DNA of 64,000 bases, taken from NCBI RefSeq assembly GCF_000766795.1, contig NZ_JPDS01000003.1, positions 496,001 through 560,000 on the forward strand, written 5' to 3'. A program made the translations under genes and the position numbers. The notes below the pieces were generated by a model, which ran no database searches, was not told the origin of the DNA, and worked only from the letters and a program-made list of their open reading frames with translations. This stretch comes from Polaribacter sp. Hel1_85. GTDB taxonomy: Bacteria > Bacteroidota > Bacteroidia > Flavobacteriales > Flavobacteriaceae. This document shows, piece by piece, positions 8,278-17,949 of the stretch. How positions within the stretch are numbered: the stretch's first letter is position 1; the number at the start of each line of letters is the position of its first letter.

Positions 8278-8943
8278 TTAGTTTTGAGTGGTTAGTTTTG
8301 TAGCTCTTAGCATTTCTCTTTTTCCTGGAGGTCCTGGTAAGCGTTCTACTGTAAAACCAACTTCTTGCATTGCTCTTCTAACACTTCCTTTTGCTGAATA
8401 GGTTACTAAAATTCCGTTTTCTTTTAGTGATTCAAACATTTTACGGAAAATTTCTACGGTCCATAATTGAGGTTGAACACGTGCGCCAAATGCATCAAAA
8501 TATATTAAATCAAAAGCTTCTTTATCTTCAATATCTTCAAAGAATTGTTTTCTTTTTGTAAGCGCAAATTTATCAGAAATCTGATGCTTTTCTTCCCAAG
8601 AAACTTCATGTATTTTTTCAAAAGTAGCTTTCTCTTTTTCTGCATTTAGGATAGAAATAAAGTTCATTTTTTCTACTTCTTCTGGGGTAACAGGATACGC
8701 CTCTACACCAACATAATGAATTTCTTTTTTAGCTTCTAAGTAGGTTATAAAACAGTTTAAACCTGTACCAAAACCTATTTCTAATATAGAAACGGTATCA
8801 GAAGTAACCTGTCTCAATCCACTATTAATAAAAACGTGGTAAGACTCATTAATTGAACCGTTTTTAGAATGATATTGTTCATTTAAATCTGGTAAATTAA
8901 TGGTTGTAGAACCATCTGAAGTAATCAAAATTTCTCTTTTCAT
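8278..8943 (-). CDS. mnmD: tRNA (mnm5s2U34) methyltransferase MnmD
   Basis: Stand-alone methyltransferase domain (221 residues) corresponding to the N-terminal half of MnmC; it would methylate the aminomethyl group at wobble uridine 34 of tRNA. Rossmann motif I is ILEIGFGTGLNCF, a later motif is DLIYFDAFGARVQPQLWT, and the tail VERLPGPPGKREMLRAT is characteristic of the family. The FAD-dependent oxidase half of MnmC is absent, as in many Bacteroidetes. It lies 2 bp after the haem lipoprotein gene and heads toward the 43-residue gene. Confidence 0.9.
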   Translation of the reverse strand: MKREILITSDGSTTINLPDLNEQYHSKNGSINESYHVFINSGLRQVTSDTVSILEIGFGTGLNCFITYLEAKKEIHYVGVEAYPVTPEEVEKMNFISILNAEKEKATFEKIHEVSWEEKHQISDKFALTKRKQFFEDIEDKEAFDLIYFDAFGARVQPQLWTVEIFRKMFESLKENGILVTYSAKGSVRRAMQEVGFTVERLPGPPGKREMLRATKLTTQN

Positions 8944-8945
8944 AT

Positions 8946-9368
8946 TTACTTAATCAATAACTTTTTAATTCTTGGAATTGGACCTACACAAGTGGTTTCA
9001 TGACAAGAAATACAACTATTAACTGCATCGTTATGTTTTAAAACAAGCGAATCTTTAGGTGCATTAAAAACCTTTTGAAAACTGTATAAATAAAAATCTG
9101 AAAAGGCATTAAACTGGGAATTTCGATTTGAAGGATCTGTTAATTGAGCTGTATGAATATTTAAAAACTCATCAGGAAAATCTTTTGGTGTTTCTCCTTT
9201 TAAAACTAGCTTTTTGTTTTCTAGGTTTTTATCATACATTTTAAGCATTAAAGCAGCCATTTCTGACTGCTTCACTGTTTTACTTTCAATAATTACAACT
9301 TCTTTTGTTTCACTTTTTTTACAAGAGAAAATTGAAGTTAATAAAAAAACTATGCATATTTTTTTCAT
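8946..9368 (-). CDS. small haem-c-type lipoprotein
   Basis: A 140-residue predicted lipoprotein (signal peptide MKKICIVFLLTSIFSC, lipid-modified Cys16) with one C-x-x-C-H haem attachment motif near the C-terminus (Cys119, Cys122, His123, SCISCHETTCVGPIPRIKKL). The middle resembles no family I know well; related Bacteroidetes proteins are annotated as cytochrome c-like. A third Cys (126) follows the motif. Its start overlaps the stop of the DUF4920 gene by one base (TAATG), so they are translationally coupled. Electron-transfer role is inference. Confidence 0.75.
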   Translation of the reverse strand: MKKICIVFLLTSIFSCKKSETKEVVIIESKTVKQSEMAALMLKMYDKNLENKKLVLKGETPKDFPDEFLNIHTAQLTDPSNRNSQFNAFSDFYLYSFQKVFNAPKDSLVLKHNDAVNSCISCHETTCVGPIPRIKKLLIK

Positions 9369-9874
9369 TATTGTTTCATTAAAACTCCATCTGCTTCAAA
9401 AGTGTATTCTACTTTAGGCGCTGTAATTTTTGCAATTTCCTCTTTCGATTTTCCTGCATCTTCCGCATAATGTTGTAATTCTTTTACAGAAGTTTCTTTT
9501 ATAAATGCTTTACCATTTAAAACCACTTCTCTTCCTTTAGAATCTAAAGGCATAAAGAACCCATAATCTTTAAAGCGCACCATTGTCTCTTTGTCTTCAC
9601 CTAGTGGAAGTTTCATCCAACACCCTTTTTTAGAGCAAACTTCTTTTATAGTAGAAGCAAATTTTATATGAAGTGTATCCCCAGCTTTCATCCCTTCAAA
9701 CTTTGTTAATAATTCTTCTGAAGTAATTGCTTTATCCAAAGTTATTTTTTCTCCAAAAGAATCATAAACAACTTCTTGCTTAATTTGTTCTACTTCTTTC
9801 TCAGCTTTTTTGCCTTCTTTACAAGCAGTAAAAACCAATAGTGCAACTGCACAAAATCTAATAATTAATTTCAT
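9368..9874 (-). CDS. DUF4920 lipoprotein
   Basis: 168 residues with a lipoprotein signal (MKLIIRFCAVALLVFTAC) then a compact domain containing CSKKGCWMKLPLGEDKETMVRFKDYGFFMPLDSKGREVVLNG, the conserved core of DUF4920. The paired cysteines (CSKKGC) suggest metal or disulphide chemistry, but the function is unestablished. First gene of a minus-strand run (DUF4920, haem lipoprotein, mnmD, small membrane protein), divergent from ilvE. I recall DUF4920 next to ilvE and mnmD in other flavobacteria. Confidence 0.85.
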   Translation of the reverse strand: MKLIIRFCAVALLVFTACKEGKKAEKEVEQIKQEVVYDSFGEKITLDKAITSEELLTKFEGMKAGDTLHIKFASTIKEVCSKKGCWMKLPLGEDKETMVRFKDYGFFMPLDSKGREVVLNGKAFIKETSVKELQHYAEDAGKSKEEIAKITAPKVEYTFEADGVLMKQ

Positions 9875-9962
9875 CGTATAAAATTTAACAATTTCTGAAC
9901 AAATGTAATAATTTAAACAAGAAAACCAATTATTAAGTCTATTATTCGATTAATAATTTATG

Positions 9963-9970
9963 TACATTTG
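9963..9970 (+). promoter_or_regulatory. Bacteroidetes -7 element for ilvE
   Basis: TACATTTG matches the TAnnTTTG consensus and lies 23 bp before the ilvE ATG. No clear TTTG at the ideal 19-nt distance upstream. Confidence 0.6.
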
Positions 9971-9993
9971 CTCTTCAATTCAATTAACAAACA

Positions 9994-11049
9994 ATGAAAT
10001 CTAATATAGAAATTCAACGTATCGAAAAATCGAAGATAGACTCTGTAGATTTTAATAATTTACCTTTTGGTAGCGTATATTCTGACCATATGTTAGAATG
10101 TGATTTTGTAAACGGAGAATGGCAAACACCTGTTATTAAACCATATGCACCAATATCTTTAGATCCAGCTGCAAAAATTTTCCATTATGGGCAATCTATT
10201 TTTGAAGGAATGAAAGCCTACAAAGATGCAGAAGGAAATACCATGTTATTTAGACCTTTAGACAACTGTAAACGTTTAAACAAATCTGCAGAACGTTTGG
10301 TAATTCCAGAAGTCCCTGAAGATATTTTTATGGATGGATTAAAGAAATTACTAGAAATTGACAATGATTGGATTCCTACAAACGAAGGAAGTTCTTTATA
10401 TATAAGACCTTTTATGTTTGCTTCTGGGATAGGATTTCATGCTTCACCTGCAGATGCTTATAAATTCATCATTTGTACAGCTCCTTCTGGCGCTTATTTT
10501 GCTGGAAAAGTAAAAGTTTTAATTGAAGAAAAATACGCTCGTGCAGCAAATGGTGGTGTTGGTTTTGCAAAAGCTGGTGGTAATTATGCTGCTCAGTTTT
10601 ACCCTACACAATTAGCTATAGAAAAAGGCTATAATCAAGTAATTTGGACAGATGATAATTCGCACGAATATATTGAAGAAGCTGGTGCGATGAACATTTT
10701 CATCAGAATTAATGATACGTTAATAACAAGTCCTACTAGTGATAGAATTTTAGATGGAATTACACGTAAAAGTGTTATTCAAATTGCTGAGGATATGAAT
10801 ATTGATGTAGAAGTAAGAAAAATTACAGTTTCAGAAGTTATTGCTGCCGCACAAAGTGGTAGTTTAAAAGAAATGTTTGGAGCAGGAACTGCTGCAGTTA
10901 TTTCTCCAATTGCAGGTTTTGGTTATCAAGGTACAGATTATGATTTACCAGAATTAGAAACTCCTTTTGCTGAAACTTTAAAGAAAGCAATTACAGATAT
11001 TCAAACTAATAAAGCAGAAGATCCTTATGGATGGAGAGTGATGCTTTAG
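9994..11049 (+). CDS. ilvE: branched-chain amino acid aminotransferase
   Basis: PLP-dependent class IV aminotransferase of 351 residues, interconverting Leu/Ile/Val and their 2-oxo acids with glutamate as amino donor. Visible features: HYGQSIFEGMKAY near residue 65, the PLP lysine Lys193 in GFAKAGGNYAA, EYIEEAGAMNIF and the cofactor-phosphate region LDGITRKSVIQIA, all typical of the long (BCAT II) type. Monocistronic by appearance: a TACATTTG promoter element just upstream and a strong terminator just downstream. Confidence 0.96.
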   Translation: MKSNIEIQRIEKSKIDSVDFNNLPFGSVYSDHMLECDFVNGEWQTPVIKPYAPISLDPAAKIFHYGQSIFEGMKAYKDAEGNTMLFRPLDNCKRLNKSAERLVIPEVPEDIFMDGLKKLLEIDNDWIPTNEGSSLYIRPFMFASGIGFHASPADAYKFIICTAPSGAYFAGKVKVLIEEKYARAANGGVGFAKAGGNYAAQFYPTQLAIEKGYNQVIWTDDNSHEYIEEAGAMNIFIRINDTLITSPTSDRILDGITRKSVIQIAEDMNIDVEVRKITVSEVIAAAQSGSLKEMFGAGTAAVISPIAGFGYQGTDYDLPELETPFAETLKKAITDIQTNKAEDPYGWRVML

Positions 11050-11066
11050 AGATAAAAAAACGTTAT

Positions 11067-11105
11067 AAAAAAAGCATCAAAGTTAACTCTTTGATGCTTT
11101 TTTTA
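11067..11105 (+). terminator. rho-independent terminator after ilvE
   Basis: Perfect 9-bp stem GCATCAAAG / CTTTGATGC with a six-base loop, extended by A-run/T-run pairing and ending in a T-tract. Confidence 0.9.
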
Positions 11106-11147
11106 TATATTTACTTACACAACAAGAACAATTAATTTTTCATAGCG

Positions 11148-11756
11148 ATGATTGCTATACTTACCAAAATTTTCTTTTTAATTGCAGTTTTAGATCCTAT
11201 AGGTTCTGTACCCGTATATTTAGAAGCTACAAAAGAACTTACTAAAGTTGAAAAAAAGAAAGTAGCCGTTAGAGCTTCTGTAGTTGCTTTCTTGATTTTG
11301 TTATTCTTTATTGTAATTGGCCAACTTATTTTGGAAGGAATGTCTGTTACTTTAGATGCTTTTCAAATATCTGGAGGTGTTATTTTATTTCTATTTGCCA
11401 TTACTATGATTTTTGGAGATGGAAAACCTACTAGAGAAAAAAACCAAATTACAGATTACAGACATGTTACTATTTTTCCAGTTGCAATACCTTCAATAGC
11501 GTCTCCTGGGGCTATAATGGCAGTAGTGCTGCTAACAGACAATCACTTATACACGATAAAAGAACAAACTATTACCACATTATTAGTACTGTTTGTAGTT
11601 GCTTTAACATCGCTTTTATTATTAATTGCTAATAGTGTTCAAGAAAAAATTGGAACCTATGGTATTACAGTTATTAGTAAAATAATGGGACTTATTTTAG
11701 CTTCTTATGCAGTACAGAGTATTTTAACAGGAATTAGTGGATACTTTTTTAAATAA
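11148..11756 (+). CDS. MarC-family integral membrane protein
   Basis: A 202-residue protein with six hydrophobic segments, of the MarC/UPF0056 family. FLIAVLDPIGSVPVYLEATKEL at the N-terminus and FPVAIPSIASPGAIMAVVLL in the middle are the two family repeats (DPxGxxP and PxxxxPGA). The family is no longer thought to confer multiple antibiotic resistance and its substrate is unknown. Its stop overlaps the next start (TAATG at 11754-11758), so it heads a three-gene operon with the PqqB-like hydrolase and the GH2 enzyme. Confidence 0.88.
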   Translation: MIAILTKIFFLIAVLDPIGSVPVYLEATKELTKVEKKKVAVRASVVAFLILLFFIVIGQLILEGMSVTLDAFQISGGVILFLFAITMIFGDGKPTREKNQITDYRHVTIFPVAIPSIASPGAIMAVVLLTDNHLYTIKEQTITTLLVLFVVALTSLLLLIANSVQEKIGTYGITVISKIMGLILASYAVQSILTGISGYFFK

Positions 11757-12709
11757 TGATACAAATTCGATCTTTTTTAACAATCTTTACCTTAATTATT
11801 TGTTGTATTTCCTGCACAAATAAACCAACAAAAAAAACGATTGCCCTCCATAAACAATACATTACTATTTTAGGAACAGCGCAAGATGGAGGCTATCCTC
11901 ATATTGGGTGTCAAAAAAAATGTTGCGCAAATTTTTACAGCGGAAAAAACGACAAAAAAAGCGTGGTTTCTTTAGGTTTGGTTGATCTAGAAAATGAACA
12001 AAAATGGTTGTTTGATGCGACTCCAGACATGCATACGCAATTAGCAGAATTAGCGCAAAATCATCTTAAAACAGCAAACATTATTGAGGGTGTTTTTTTA
12101 ACGCATGCTCATATTGGTCATTATACAGGATTAATGTATTTTGGAAGAGAAGCTTTTGGTAAAAAAAACACCACCGTTTATGCCATGCCAAAAATGAAAA
12201 ACTTTTTAGAAACAAATGGACCTTGGAGTCAATTAGTTTCTTTAAAAAACATAGAGCTGCAAAACTTACAACACGATGCTACCATCGTTTTAAACAACAA
12301 ACTAAAAGTAACTCCTTTTTTAGTTCCTCATAGAGATGAATTTTCTGAAACTGTTGGTTATAAAATTGAAGGAACTAAAAAATCTGCATTATTTATTCCA
12401 GATATTGATAAATGGCACAAATGGAATCGCAATATAATTGAAGAAGTTAAAAAAGTAGACTATGCTTTTGTAGATGCTACTTTTTTAAATCAAAAAGAGG
12501 TAAAAAGAGCAATGACAGAAGTTCCTCATCCTTTTATAGAAGAAACTGTAAGCCTTTTTAAAAATGAATCTTTAGCAACTAAAAACAAAGCAATTTTTAT
12601 TCATTTTAATCATACAAACCCTACACTTCAAAAAAATAGTATAGAGAGACAATCGATTGAAAATCTTGGTTTTCGTTTTGCGAATGAAGGTAATAATTAT
12701 AAATTATGA
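11756..12709 (+). CDS. PqqB-like metallo-beta-lactamase-fold lipoprotein
   Basis: 317 residues with a lipoprotein-type signal ending near Cys20 (LIICCISC) and an MBL fold related to PqqB (ILGTAQDGGYPHIGC, then VVSLGLVD). The first metal motif reads HAHIGH (His117, His119, His122): the Asp of HxHxDH is Gly, as also happens in PqqB-type proteins. Later His residues (VPHRDEF, IHFNHTNP) could complete the site. No pqq genes are nearby, so PQQ synthesis is not implied. Overlaps the GH2 gene by 4 bp (ATGA). Confidence 0.8.
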   Translation: MIQIRSFLTIFTLIICCISCTNKPTKKTIALHKQYITILGTAQDGGYPHIGCQKKCCANFYSGKNDKKSVVSLGLVDLENEQKWLFDATPDMHTQLAELAQNHLKTANIIEGVFLTHAHIGHYTGLMYFGREAFGKKNTTVYAMPKMKNFLETNGPWSQLVSLKNIELQNLQHDATIVLNNKLKVTPFLVPHRDEFSETVGYKIEGTKKSALFIPDIDKWHKWNRNIIEEVKKVDYAFVDATFLNQKEVKRAMTEVPHPFIEETVSLFKNESLATKNKAIFIHFNHTNPTLQKNSIERQSIENLGFRFANEGNNYKL

Positions 12710-15138
12710 ACTTTAAAAAAATCCCTCAACTATTTTTACTAATCGTATTAATTTCTTCTAATCTTATCAGCCAAACTAGAAAAACGATAGAACTTTCAGA
12801 AAACTGGACTTTTAAAAAAGGGGAAAGTAAAAATGCAGAAAAAGTAACTTTTAATGATAAAGACTGGCAAGAAGTAACAGTTCCTCATGATTGGGCAATT
12901 TATGGCCCCTTTGATAAAGAAATCGATAAACAAGTCGTTGCAATTACTCAAAACGGAGAAAAAGTAGCTACTGAAAAAACAGGTAGAACAGGCTCTTTAC
13001 CTCACACAGGAACTGCTTGGTACAGAAATAAGTTCGATATTTCTAAATCTGACCTCAACAAAAAAATAATTTTATTGTTTGAAGGTGCCATGAGTGAACC
13101 TGAGGTATTTTTGAATGGAAAAAAAATTGGAGAATGGGCATATGGTTATAGTTACTTTTACTTTGATATTTCTAAAGATTTAATTGCCGGAAAAAACACG
13201 TTAGCGGTAAAACTAACCAATAAAGAATATGCTTCACGTTGGTATCCTGGAGCAGGTTTATACAGAAAAGTAAGTCTAATTATAAAAGAAAAAGAAAGTA
13301 TTAATCAATGGGGAACTTTTATTACAACCCCTATTATAAGTAAAGATGAGGCTAAAGTTAATATAAAAACAAAAGTTTCTGGTGAATCTGGTGTATTATT
13401 AACTACCATTTTTGATGCTAATGAAAATGTGGTAAATGAACTCAAATCTAACATTCTTTTAAACAATGAATTCGACCAAAACATCAAAGTAAAAAACCCT
13501 GTTTTATGGAGTCCAGAAAACCCATATTTATATAAAACGGTCTCAAAACTTTATGTAAATAATGAATTAAAAGACGAAATCACCACAAACTTCGGAATAA
13601 GAGAAATAAAATATGAACCTAAAAAAGGGTTTAGTCTTAACGGTAAAATAACAAAATTTAAAGGAGTTTGTTTACATCATGATTTAGGTCCTTTAGGAAC
13701 TGCAATAAATACGGCAGCTTTAAAAAGACAGCTAACAATTTTAAAAGACATGGGGGTAAACGCAATTAGAAGTTCGCACAATATGCCTTCTTTTGAGCAA
13801 CTTCAACTTTGTGATGAAATGGGTTTTCTTTTTTTAGCAGAAAGTTTTGACGAATGGGCTAAACCAAAAGTAAAAAATGGTTACAATCGTTTTTTTGATG
13901 AATATGCAGAAAAAGATATTGTTAATTTAGTTAGAGCTACCAGAAATCATCCATCAATTGTAATGTGGAGTTCTGGAAATGAAGTACCAGATCAATGGGG
14001 AGAAGAAGGTGTAAAACGTGCAAAATGGTTGCAAGATATTTTTCATAGAGAAGATCCAACAAGACCTGTTACAGTTGGTATGGATCAAGTAAAGGCAGTT
14101 ATGGCTTCTGGGTTTGGAGCAATTATGGATATTCCTGGTTTAAATTACAGAGTACACTTATATGATGAAGCTTTTAAAAGATTTCCTCAAGGATTTTTAT
14201 TAGGTTCAGAAACAGCATCAACCGTTAGTTCTAGAGGAATTTACAAATTTCCTGTAGAAAAAGCATCTATGAAAAAATATGATGATTTTCAAAGCTCTTC
14301 GTACGATTTAGAATATTGTAGTTGGTCTAATTTACCTGAAGATGATTTTATTTTACAAGATGATAAACCTTGGGTTATTGGTGAGTTTGTTTGGACTGGT
14401 TTTGATTATTTGGGAGAACCTACTCCTTATGATGAAAGCTGGCCGTCTAGAAGTTCTTATTTCGGAATTAACGATTTGGCAGGTTTGCCAAAAGACAGGT
14501 ATTATTTGTACAGAAGTAGATGGAATACCAAAGAAGAGACTTTACACATTTTACCTCATTGGAATTGGAAAGGAAGAGAAGGTGAAAAAACACCTGTTTT
14601 TGTGTATACTAATTACAATAGTGCAGAACTATTTGTTAATGGAAAAAGTATGGGAATCCAAAAGAAAGATAATTCTAGCCCACAAAACAGATATCGCTTA
14701 ATGTGGATGAATGTAACGTATGAACCAGGAACTTTAAAAGTTGTTGCCTTTGATGAAAAAGGAAACCCAGTTTCTGAAAAAGAAATTCATACTGCTGGCA
14801 AACCAGCAAAAATAGTGTTGAGTCCAGATAGAAAAACAATAAAAGCAGATGGTAAAGATTTATCTTTTGTTACAGTTTCTGTAGTAGATAAAAACGGAAT
14901 TGAATGTCCAACAGCAACCAATCAACTTAAATTTAAGGTAAAAGGGAACGCTAGCTATAGAGCTGCTTGTAATGGAGATGCCACTTCTTTAGAGCTGTTT
15001 CACCTACCAACAATGAAACTTTTTAGTGGTAAATTGGTGGTCATAGTCCAAGCCTCAAAAAAAGAAGGAAATATAGAATTGTCTGTTACCGGAAAAGGGT
15101 TAAAAACAGGAAAACTTAGTTTAAATTCTATAAAATAG
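12706..15138 (+). CDS. glycoside hydrolase family 2 (beta-galactosidase-like), exported
   Basis: An 810-residue exported GH2 enzyme: signal peptide (1-23), sugar-binding jelly roll (about 30-190, with SLPHTGTAWYRNKF), Ig-like domain (190-300), TIM barrel (300-600), then two C-terminal beta-domains of the DUF4982/invasin type. The acid/base is Glu426 (SSGNEVPDQWG), the nucleophile Glu560 (VIGEFVWTGFDY). It should cleave a beta-linked galactoside, glucuronide or mannoside; substrate is not decidable from sequence. Third gene of the marC operon, and the only glycosidase here, so no clear polysaccharide-utilisation locus. Confidence 0.92.
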   Translation: MNFKKIPQLFLLIVLISSNLISQTRKTIELSENWTFKKGESKNAEKVTFNDKDWQEVTVPHDWAIYGPFDKEIDKQVVAITQNGEKVATEKTGRTGSLPHTGTAWYRNKFDISKSDLNKKIILLFEGAMSEPEVFLNGKKIGEWAYGYSYFYFDISKDLIAGKNTLAVKLTNKEYASRWYPGAGLYRKVSLIIKEKESINQWGTFITTPIISKDEAKVNIKTKVSGESGVLLTTIFDANENVVNELKSNILLNNEFDQNIKVKNPVLWSPENPYLYKTVSKLYVNNELKDEITTNFGIREIKYEPKKGFSLNGKITKFKGVCLHHDLGPLGTAINTAALKRQLTILKDMGVNAIRSSHNMPSFEQLQLCDEMGFLFLAESFDEWAKPKVKNGYNRFFDEYAEKDIVNLVRATRNHPSIVMWSSGNEVPDQWGEEGVKRAKWLQDIFHREDPTRPVTVGMDQVKAVMASGFGAIMDIPGLNYRVHLYDEAFKRFPQGFLLGSETASTVSSRGIYKFPVEKASMKKYDDFQSSSYDLEYCSWSNLPEDDFILQDDKPWVIGEFVWTGFDYLGEPTPYDESWPSRSSYFGINDLAGLPKDRYYLYRSRWNTKEETLHILPHWNWKGREGEKTPVFVYTNYNSAELFVNGKSMGIQKKDNSSPQNRYRLMWMNVTYEPGTLKVVAFDEKGNPVSEKEIHTAGKPAKIVLSPDRKTIKADGKDLSFVTVSVVDKNGIECPTATNQLKFKVKGNASYRAACNGDATSLELFHLPTMKLFSGKLVVIVQASKKEGNIELSVTGKGLKTGKLSLNSIK

Positions 15139-15147
15139 ATTTTTAAT

Positions 15148-15184
15148 TTACATGTGATAAATAGGATTTATCACATGTATTTTT
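15148..15184. terminator. bidirectional terminator between GH2 and DUF5916 genes
   Basis: A perfect 13-bp stem ACATGTGATAAAT / ATTTATCACATGT around an AGG loop, flanked by T-rich sequence on the right and A-rich sequence (T on the minus strand) on the left. It sits between two convergent genes and can serve both. Confidence 0.85.
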
Positions 15185-15189
15185 CTTTG

Positions 15190-17871
15190 CTACTTTACAA
15201 ACCTATACGTTGCTTTTATTAAGAAAGTATCTTCTAAAGGTTGATCTATAATTTGATTTCGTAAACTTCTTGATAAAGATCTTTTAGGATCATCATAACC
15301 AACTCCTCCTCTAGCCCAAACAAAAAACAACTCAGAACCAGGTATGTATTCCCATCTTGCAACTAAGTTCGTTCTAAATTGTACGTATGAAAAATCTGGG
15401 TTTTCAAAAGCATAATCAGAAACTCCATTTTGATGATCATCAATTAAATAACCTCCGTCTGAATAATCAAAATCTAATGTTCCATCATTATTAGTATCTA
15501 GAGCAATGGGTTGGTCTGTATAAGAAATTTGGTTAGTATTGTACATACTTACTCTATCATTTACACTTGCTGCTGTTGCGTTGGTTACATAATTAAAATC
15601 AGAATATCTTCCTCTAGCAATATAAGGTTGCCCATAAAATTGAATAGACATATTTGGATTGATACTATAATTTAACCGTAAAGTTGTAGACCAATTTTGA
15701 TTGTCAATATTTCCTAAAATATATCTTTCTTGATTTTCGAAATCTGGTGTAGTAACATATTGAGTTTTATCAGTTGTCTTTTCAAATTCTGTATCTAAAG
15801 ACATACTAAAAGCATCAAAAGGTTGATAATTCATTCTAAAAACATATCGTGAAAAACTATTTGCATTTTCCGCTGCTTTACTAGTGACATAGCCTAAAGT
15901 AAAACTCATTTTTTTTGATCGATCAGAACCAAAGAATAAGAAGATAAAGTTTTCATCTGCAAAACGCCAACGTGGACCACCTCTTAAATAAGCATTTCCA
16001 TAAATTAATGGTTTATGCCCCAAACCCAGTTCTGTCCACCAGTTATTTATCCAATTAACATTTCCCTGAATTTCATATTGCATCCTATTTTGGTTTCCTT
16101 GAAAATCAAAAGTAGAAAACTGCTCTAATCGAAGTCTAATATCTCGATATGTTTTTGTAGGAACTTGCCACAAATAACGAATATTAGAAAATTGAATCAT
16201 TTCATCTGTCTGACGTAAAAAACCAACATCATTTAACTCTAACTCTGGAGACCTCCATACAAAACCAGCATTATAACGCCAATTTCCTCCACCTTGCTTC
16301 CCTATTTCTATTCTTCCTCCCGTTCCTGTAAGTGAGGTTCTTGTAGGATCTAATTCTACATGAGTTGCATCTACTCTTTGAAATAATCTAGCCATAGAAG
16401 TTTGTGTATTTTCAATCGCTTCTTCGCTTCCTAACACATGACTCATTATTCCATTTCCTTCCAAATAAAAATCTCTATTATGCCAAGTATGTCTAAAATC
16501 GATTCCTCCTGTATAAGCTGCTTTGTGCAATTCTGAAAACTCACCATCTAAATTTCTATTCGTTGCTGTAAAGATTCCGCCTAAATAAGAATTTCTTTCA
16601 TTAAAATCTTTTTGCACTCTCGCAACAAAGTAATTTGTTAATGGCTCAACAATTTCTTCTCTTGTTTCGCCATTTACTTGTTTAATTTCTGCATATTCAT
16701 TAGAAGTAACACTTTCTAAAATACCAATAGACCAACCACTCTTTGTTTTTCCAGAAAATTTTGCAGCTCCTAAAATTGTTGAATTTATAGGCTCTTTAGC
16801 ATATTCTCCATCTTGTAAATCTGCACTTCTATGGGGGTTTCTACCAATCCTTCTACTATAAAATAAATTATCTCTACCGTTGGCAAATCTATAATCAAAA
16901 ATATTTTTATTTTCTACAAAAAACGGACGTTGTTCTTTAAAAAAAACTTGAAAACCATCCAATGCAATGGCACCTGGATCAGCTTCAACTTGTCCAAAAT
17001 CTGGATTAATTGTTAAATCTAAAGTTAAATCGTTAGTGATGCCGATTTTAGCATCTAAACCTCCATTTATTTTAAAATCTTTACCTGTTTTAAAAGGGTT
17101 TCCTGCTTCTGCAGGATATTTATCAAATTGCAACACCGTAAAAGGCTGAATTTCTAATTGTTTTTGAGGAACTAAATCAATCAATCCATGTAATTCTCCA
17201 GCTTCACTCACAAAACCAGATTGAGAATTCGGAATTCGTTGCCATAAAGAACGTTCTTGTTTCCTAAAAATAGTTCTATTAACATTAAATCCCCAAATTT
17301 GTTCTTTTGCTTTTCCAAATCTTAGTTGACTAAAAGGAATTTTCATTTCTGTAGTCCAACCTTTATCATTTACTTTTGCATCTGTATACCAAATCGGGTT
17401 CCAACTATCATCCCAATTATCTCCATTTTGGGTGGTTATTTCTTCACCTTTTACACCTGCAGCAGTGGTAGTAAAAACAAAAGCTGTTCTTTTATCATGA
17501 TAACTGTCTATAATTACATTTACTCTATCGCCTGCAAAACCATCTCTTCTTGTTAATCTTTGCTGAATCAATTCTGGGTTATCATCTAAAGCAACAATAG
17601 CAATATATAAGTATTTTGCATCGTACATAACTTTAAACTTTGTTTGATGTGTTGGTGGTTTTCCTTCATCGGGTGTTTTTTGTGTAAAATCAGAAGACCA
17701 TTCTACAACATCCCAAGCAGCATCAGAAACATCACCATCAATAACAGGTACTTTTTTTAATTTTTGGGTTGTATAAATTCTTTTTGGAATGAGTTCATCT
17801 GTTGATTCTTGGGCATAACTATTTAAAGAAATAGCCATACAAACCAACAAAATAGAGAAACGTAATTTCAT
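15190..17871 (-). CDS. DUF5916 outer-membrane barrel protein with CBM9-like domain
   Basis: 893 residues: signal peptide (MKLRFSILLVCMAISLNSYAQ), a CBM9-like beta-sandwich (about 35-230; PVIDGDVSDAAWDVVEWSSDFTQ is the usual start), then DUF5916 (GFNVNRTIFRKQERSLWQR, LTLDLTINPDFGQVEADP, FFVENKNIFDYRF) and an aromatic-rich beta-barrel ending in a terminal aromatic pattern (TYRFVK). Such proteins are common in Bacteroidetes outer membranes and are suspected of polysaccharide binding or uptake; none is visible as part of a sugar locus here. A TATTTTTG element (17937-17930, minus) and a palindrome at 17969 lie upstream. Confidence 0.85.
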   Translation of the reverse strand: MKLRFSILLVCMAISLNSYAQESTDELIPKRIYTTQKLKKVPVIDGDVSDAAWDVVEWSSDFTQKTPDEGKPPTHQTKFKVMYDAKYLYIAIVALDDNPELIQQRLTRRDGFAGDRVNVIIDSYHDKRTAFVFTTTAAGVKGEEITTQNGDNWDDSWNPIWYTDAKVNDKGWTTEMKIPFSQLRFGKAKEQIWGFNVNRTIFRKQERSLWQRIPNSQSGFVSEAGELHGLIDLVPQKQLEIQPFTVLQFDKYPAEAGNPFKTGKDFKINGGLDAKIGITNDLTLDLTINPDFGQVEADPGAIALDGFQVFFKEQRPFFVENKNIFDYRFANGRDNLFYSRRIGRNPHRSADLQDGEYAKEPINSTILGAAKFSGKTKSGWSIGILESVTSNEYAEIKQVNGETREEIVEPLTNYFVARVQKDFNERNSYLGGIFTATNRNLDGEFSELHKAAYTGGIDFRHTWHNRDFYLEGNGIMSHVLGSEEAIENTQTSMARLFQRVDATHVELDPTRTSLTGTGGRIEIGKQGGGNWRYNAGFVWRSPELELNDVGFLRQTDEMIQFSNIRYLWQVPTKTYRDIRLRLEQFSTFDFQGNQNRMQYEIQGNVNWINNWWTELGLGHKPLIYGNAYLRGGPRWRFADENFIFLFFGSDRSKKMSFTLGYVTSKAAENANSFSRYVFRMNYQPFDAFSMSLDTEFEKTTDKTQYVTTPDFENQERYILGNIDNQNWSTTLRLNYSINPNMSIQFYGQPYIARGRYSDFNYVTNATAASVNDRVSMYNTNQISYTDQPIALDTNNDGTLDFDYSDGGYLIDDHQNGVSDYAFENPDFSYVQFRTNLVARWEYIPGSELFFVWARGGVGYDDPKRSLSRSLRNQIIDQPLEDTFLIKATYRFVK

Positions 17872-17929
17872 AAAAATTGGGTCGATTAATTGAAGAAAAC
17901 CCTATTTTATAGAAACAAGATTCCTACTA

Positions 17930-17937
17930 CAAAAATA
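17930..17937 (-). promoter_or_regulatory. -7 element for the DUF5916 gene
   Basis: TATTTTTG on the minus strand fits TAnnTTTG, 59 bp before the start codon. Confidence 0.45.
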
Positions 17938-17949
17938 ACCCTCTACTTT

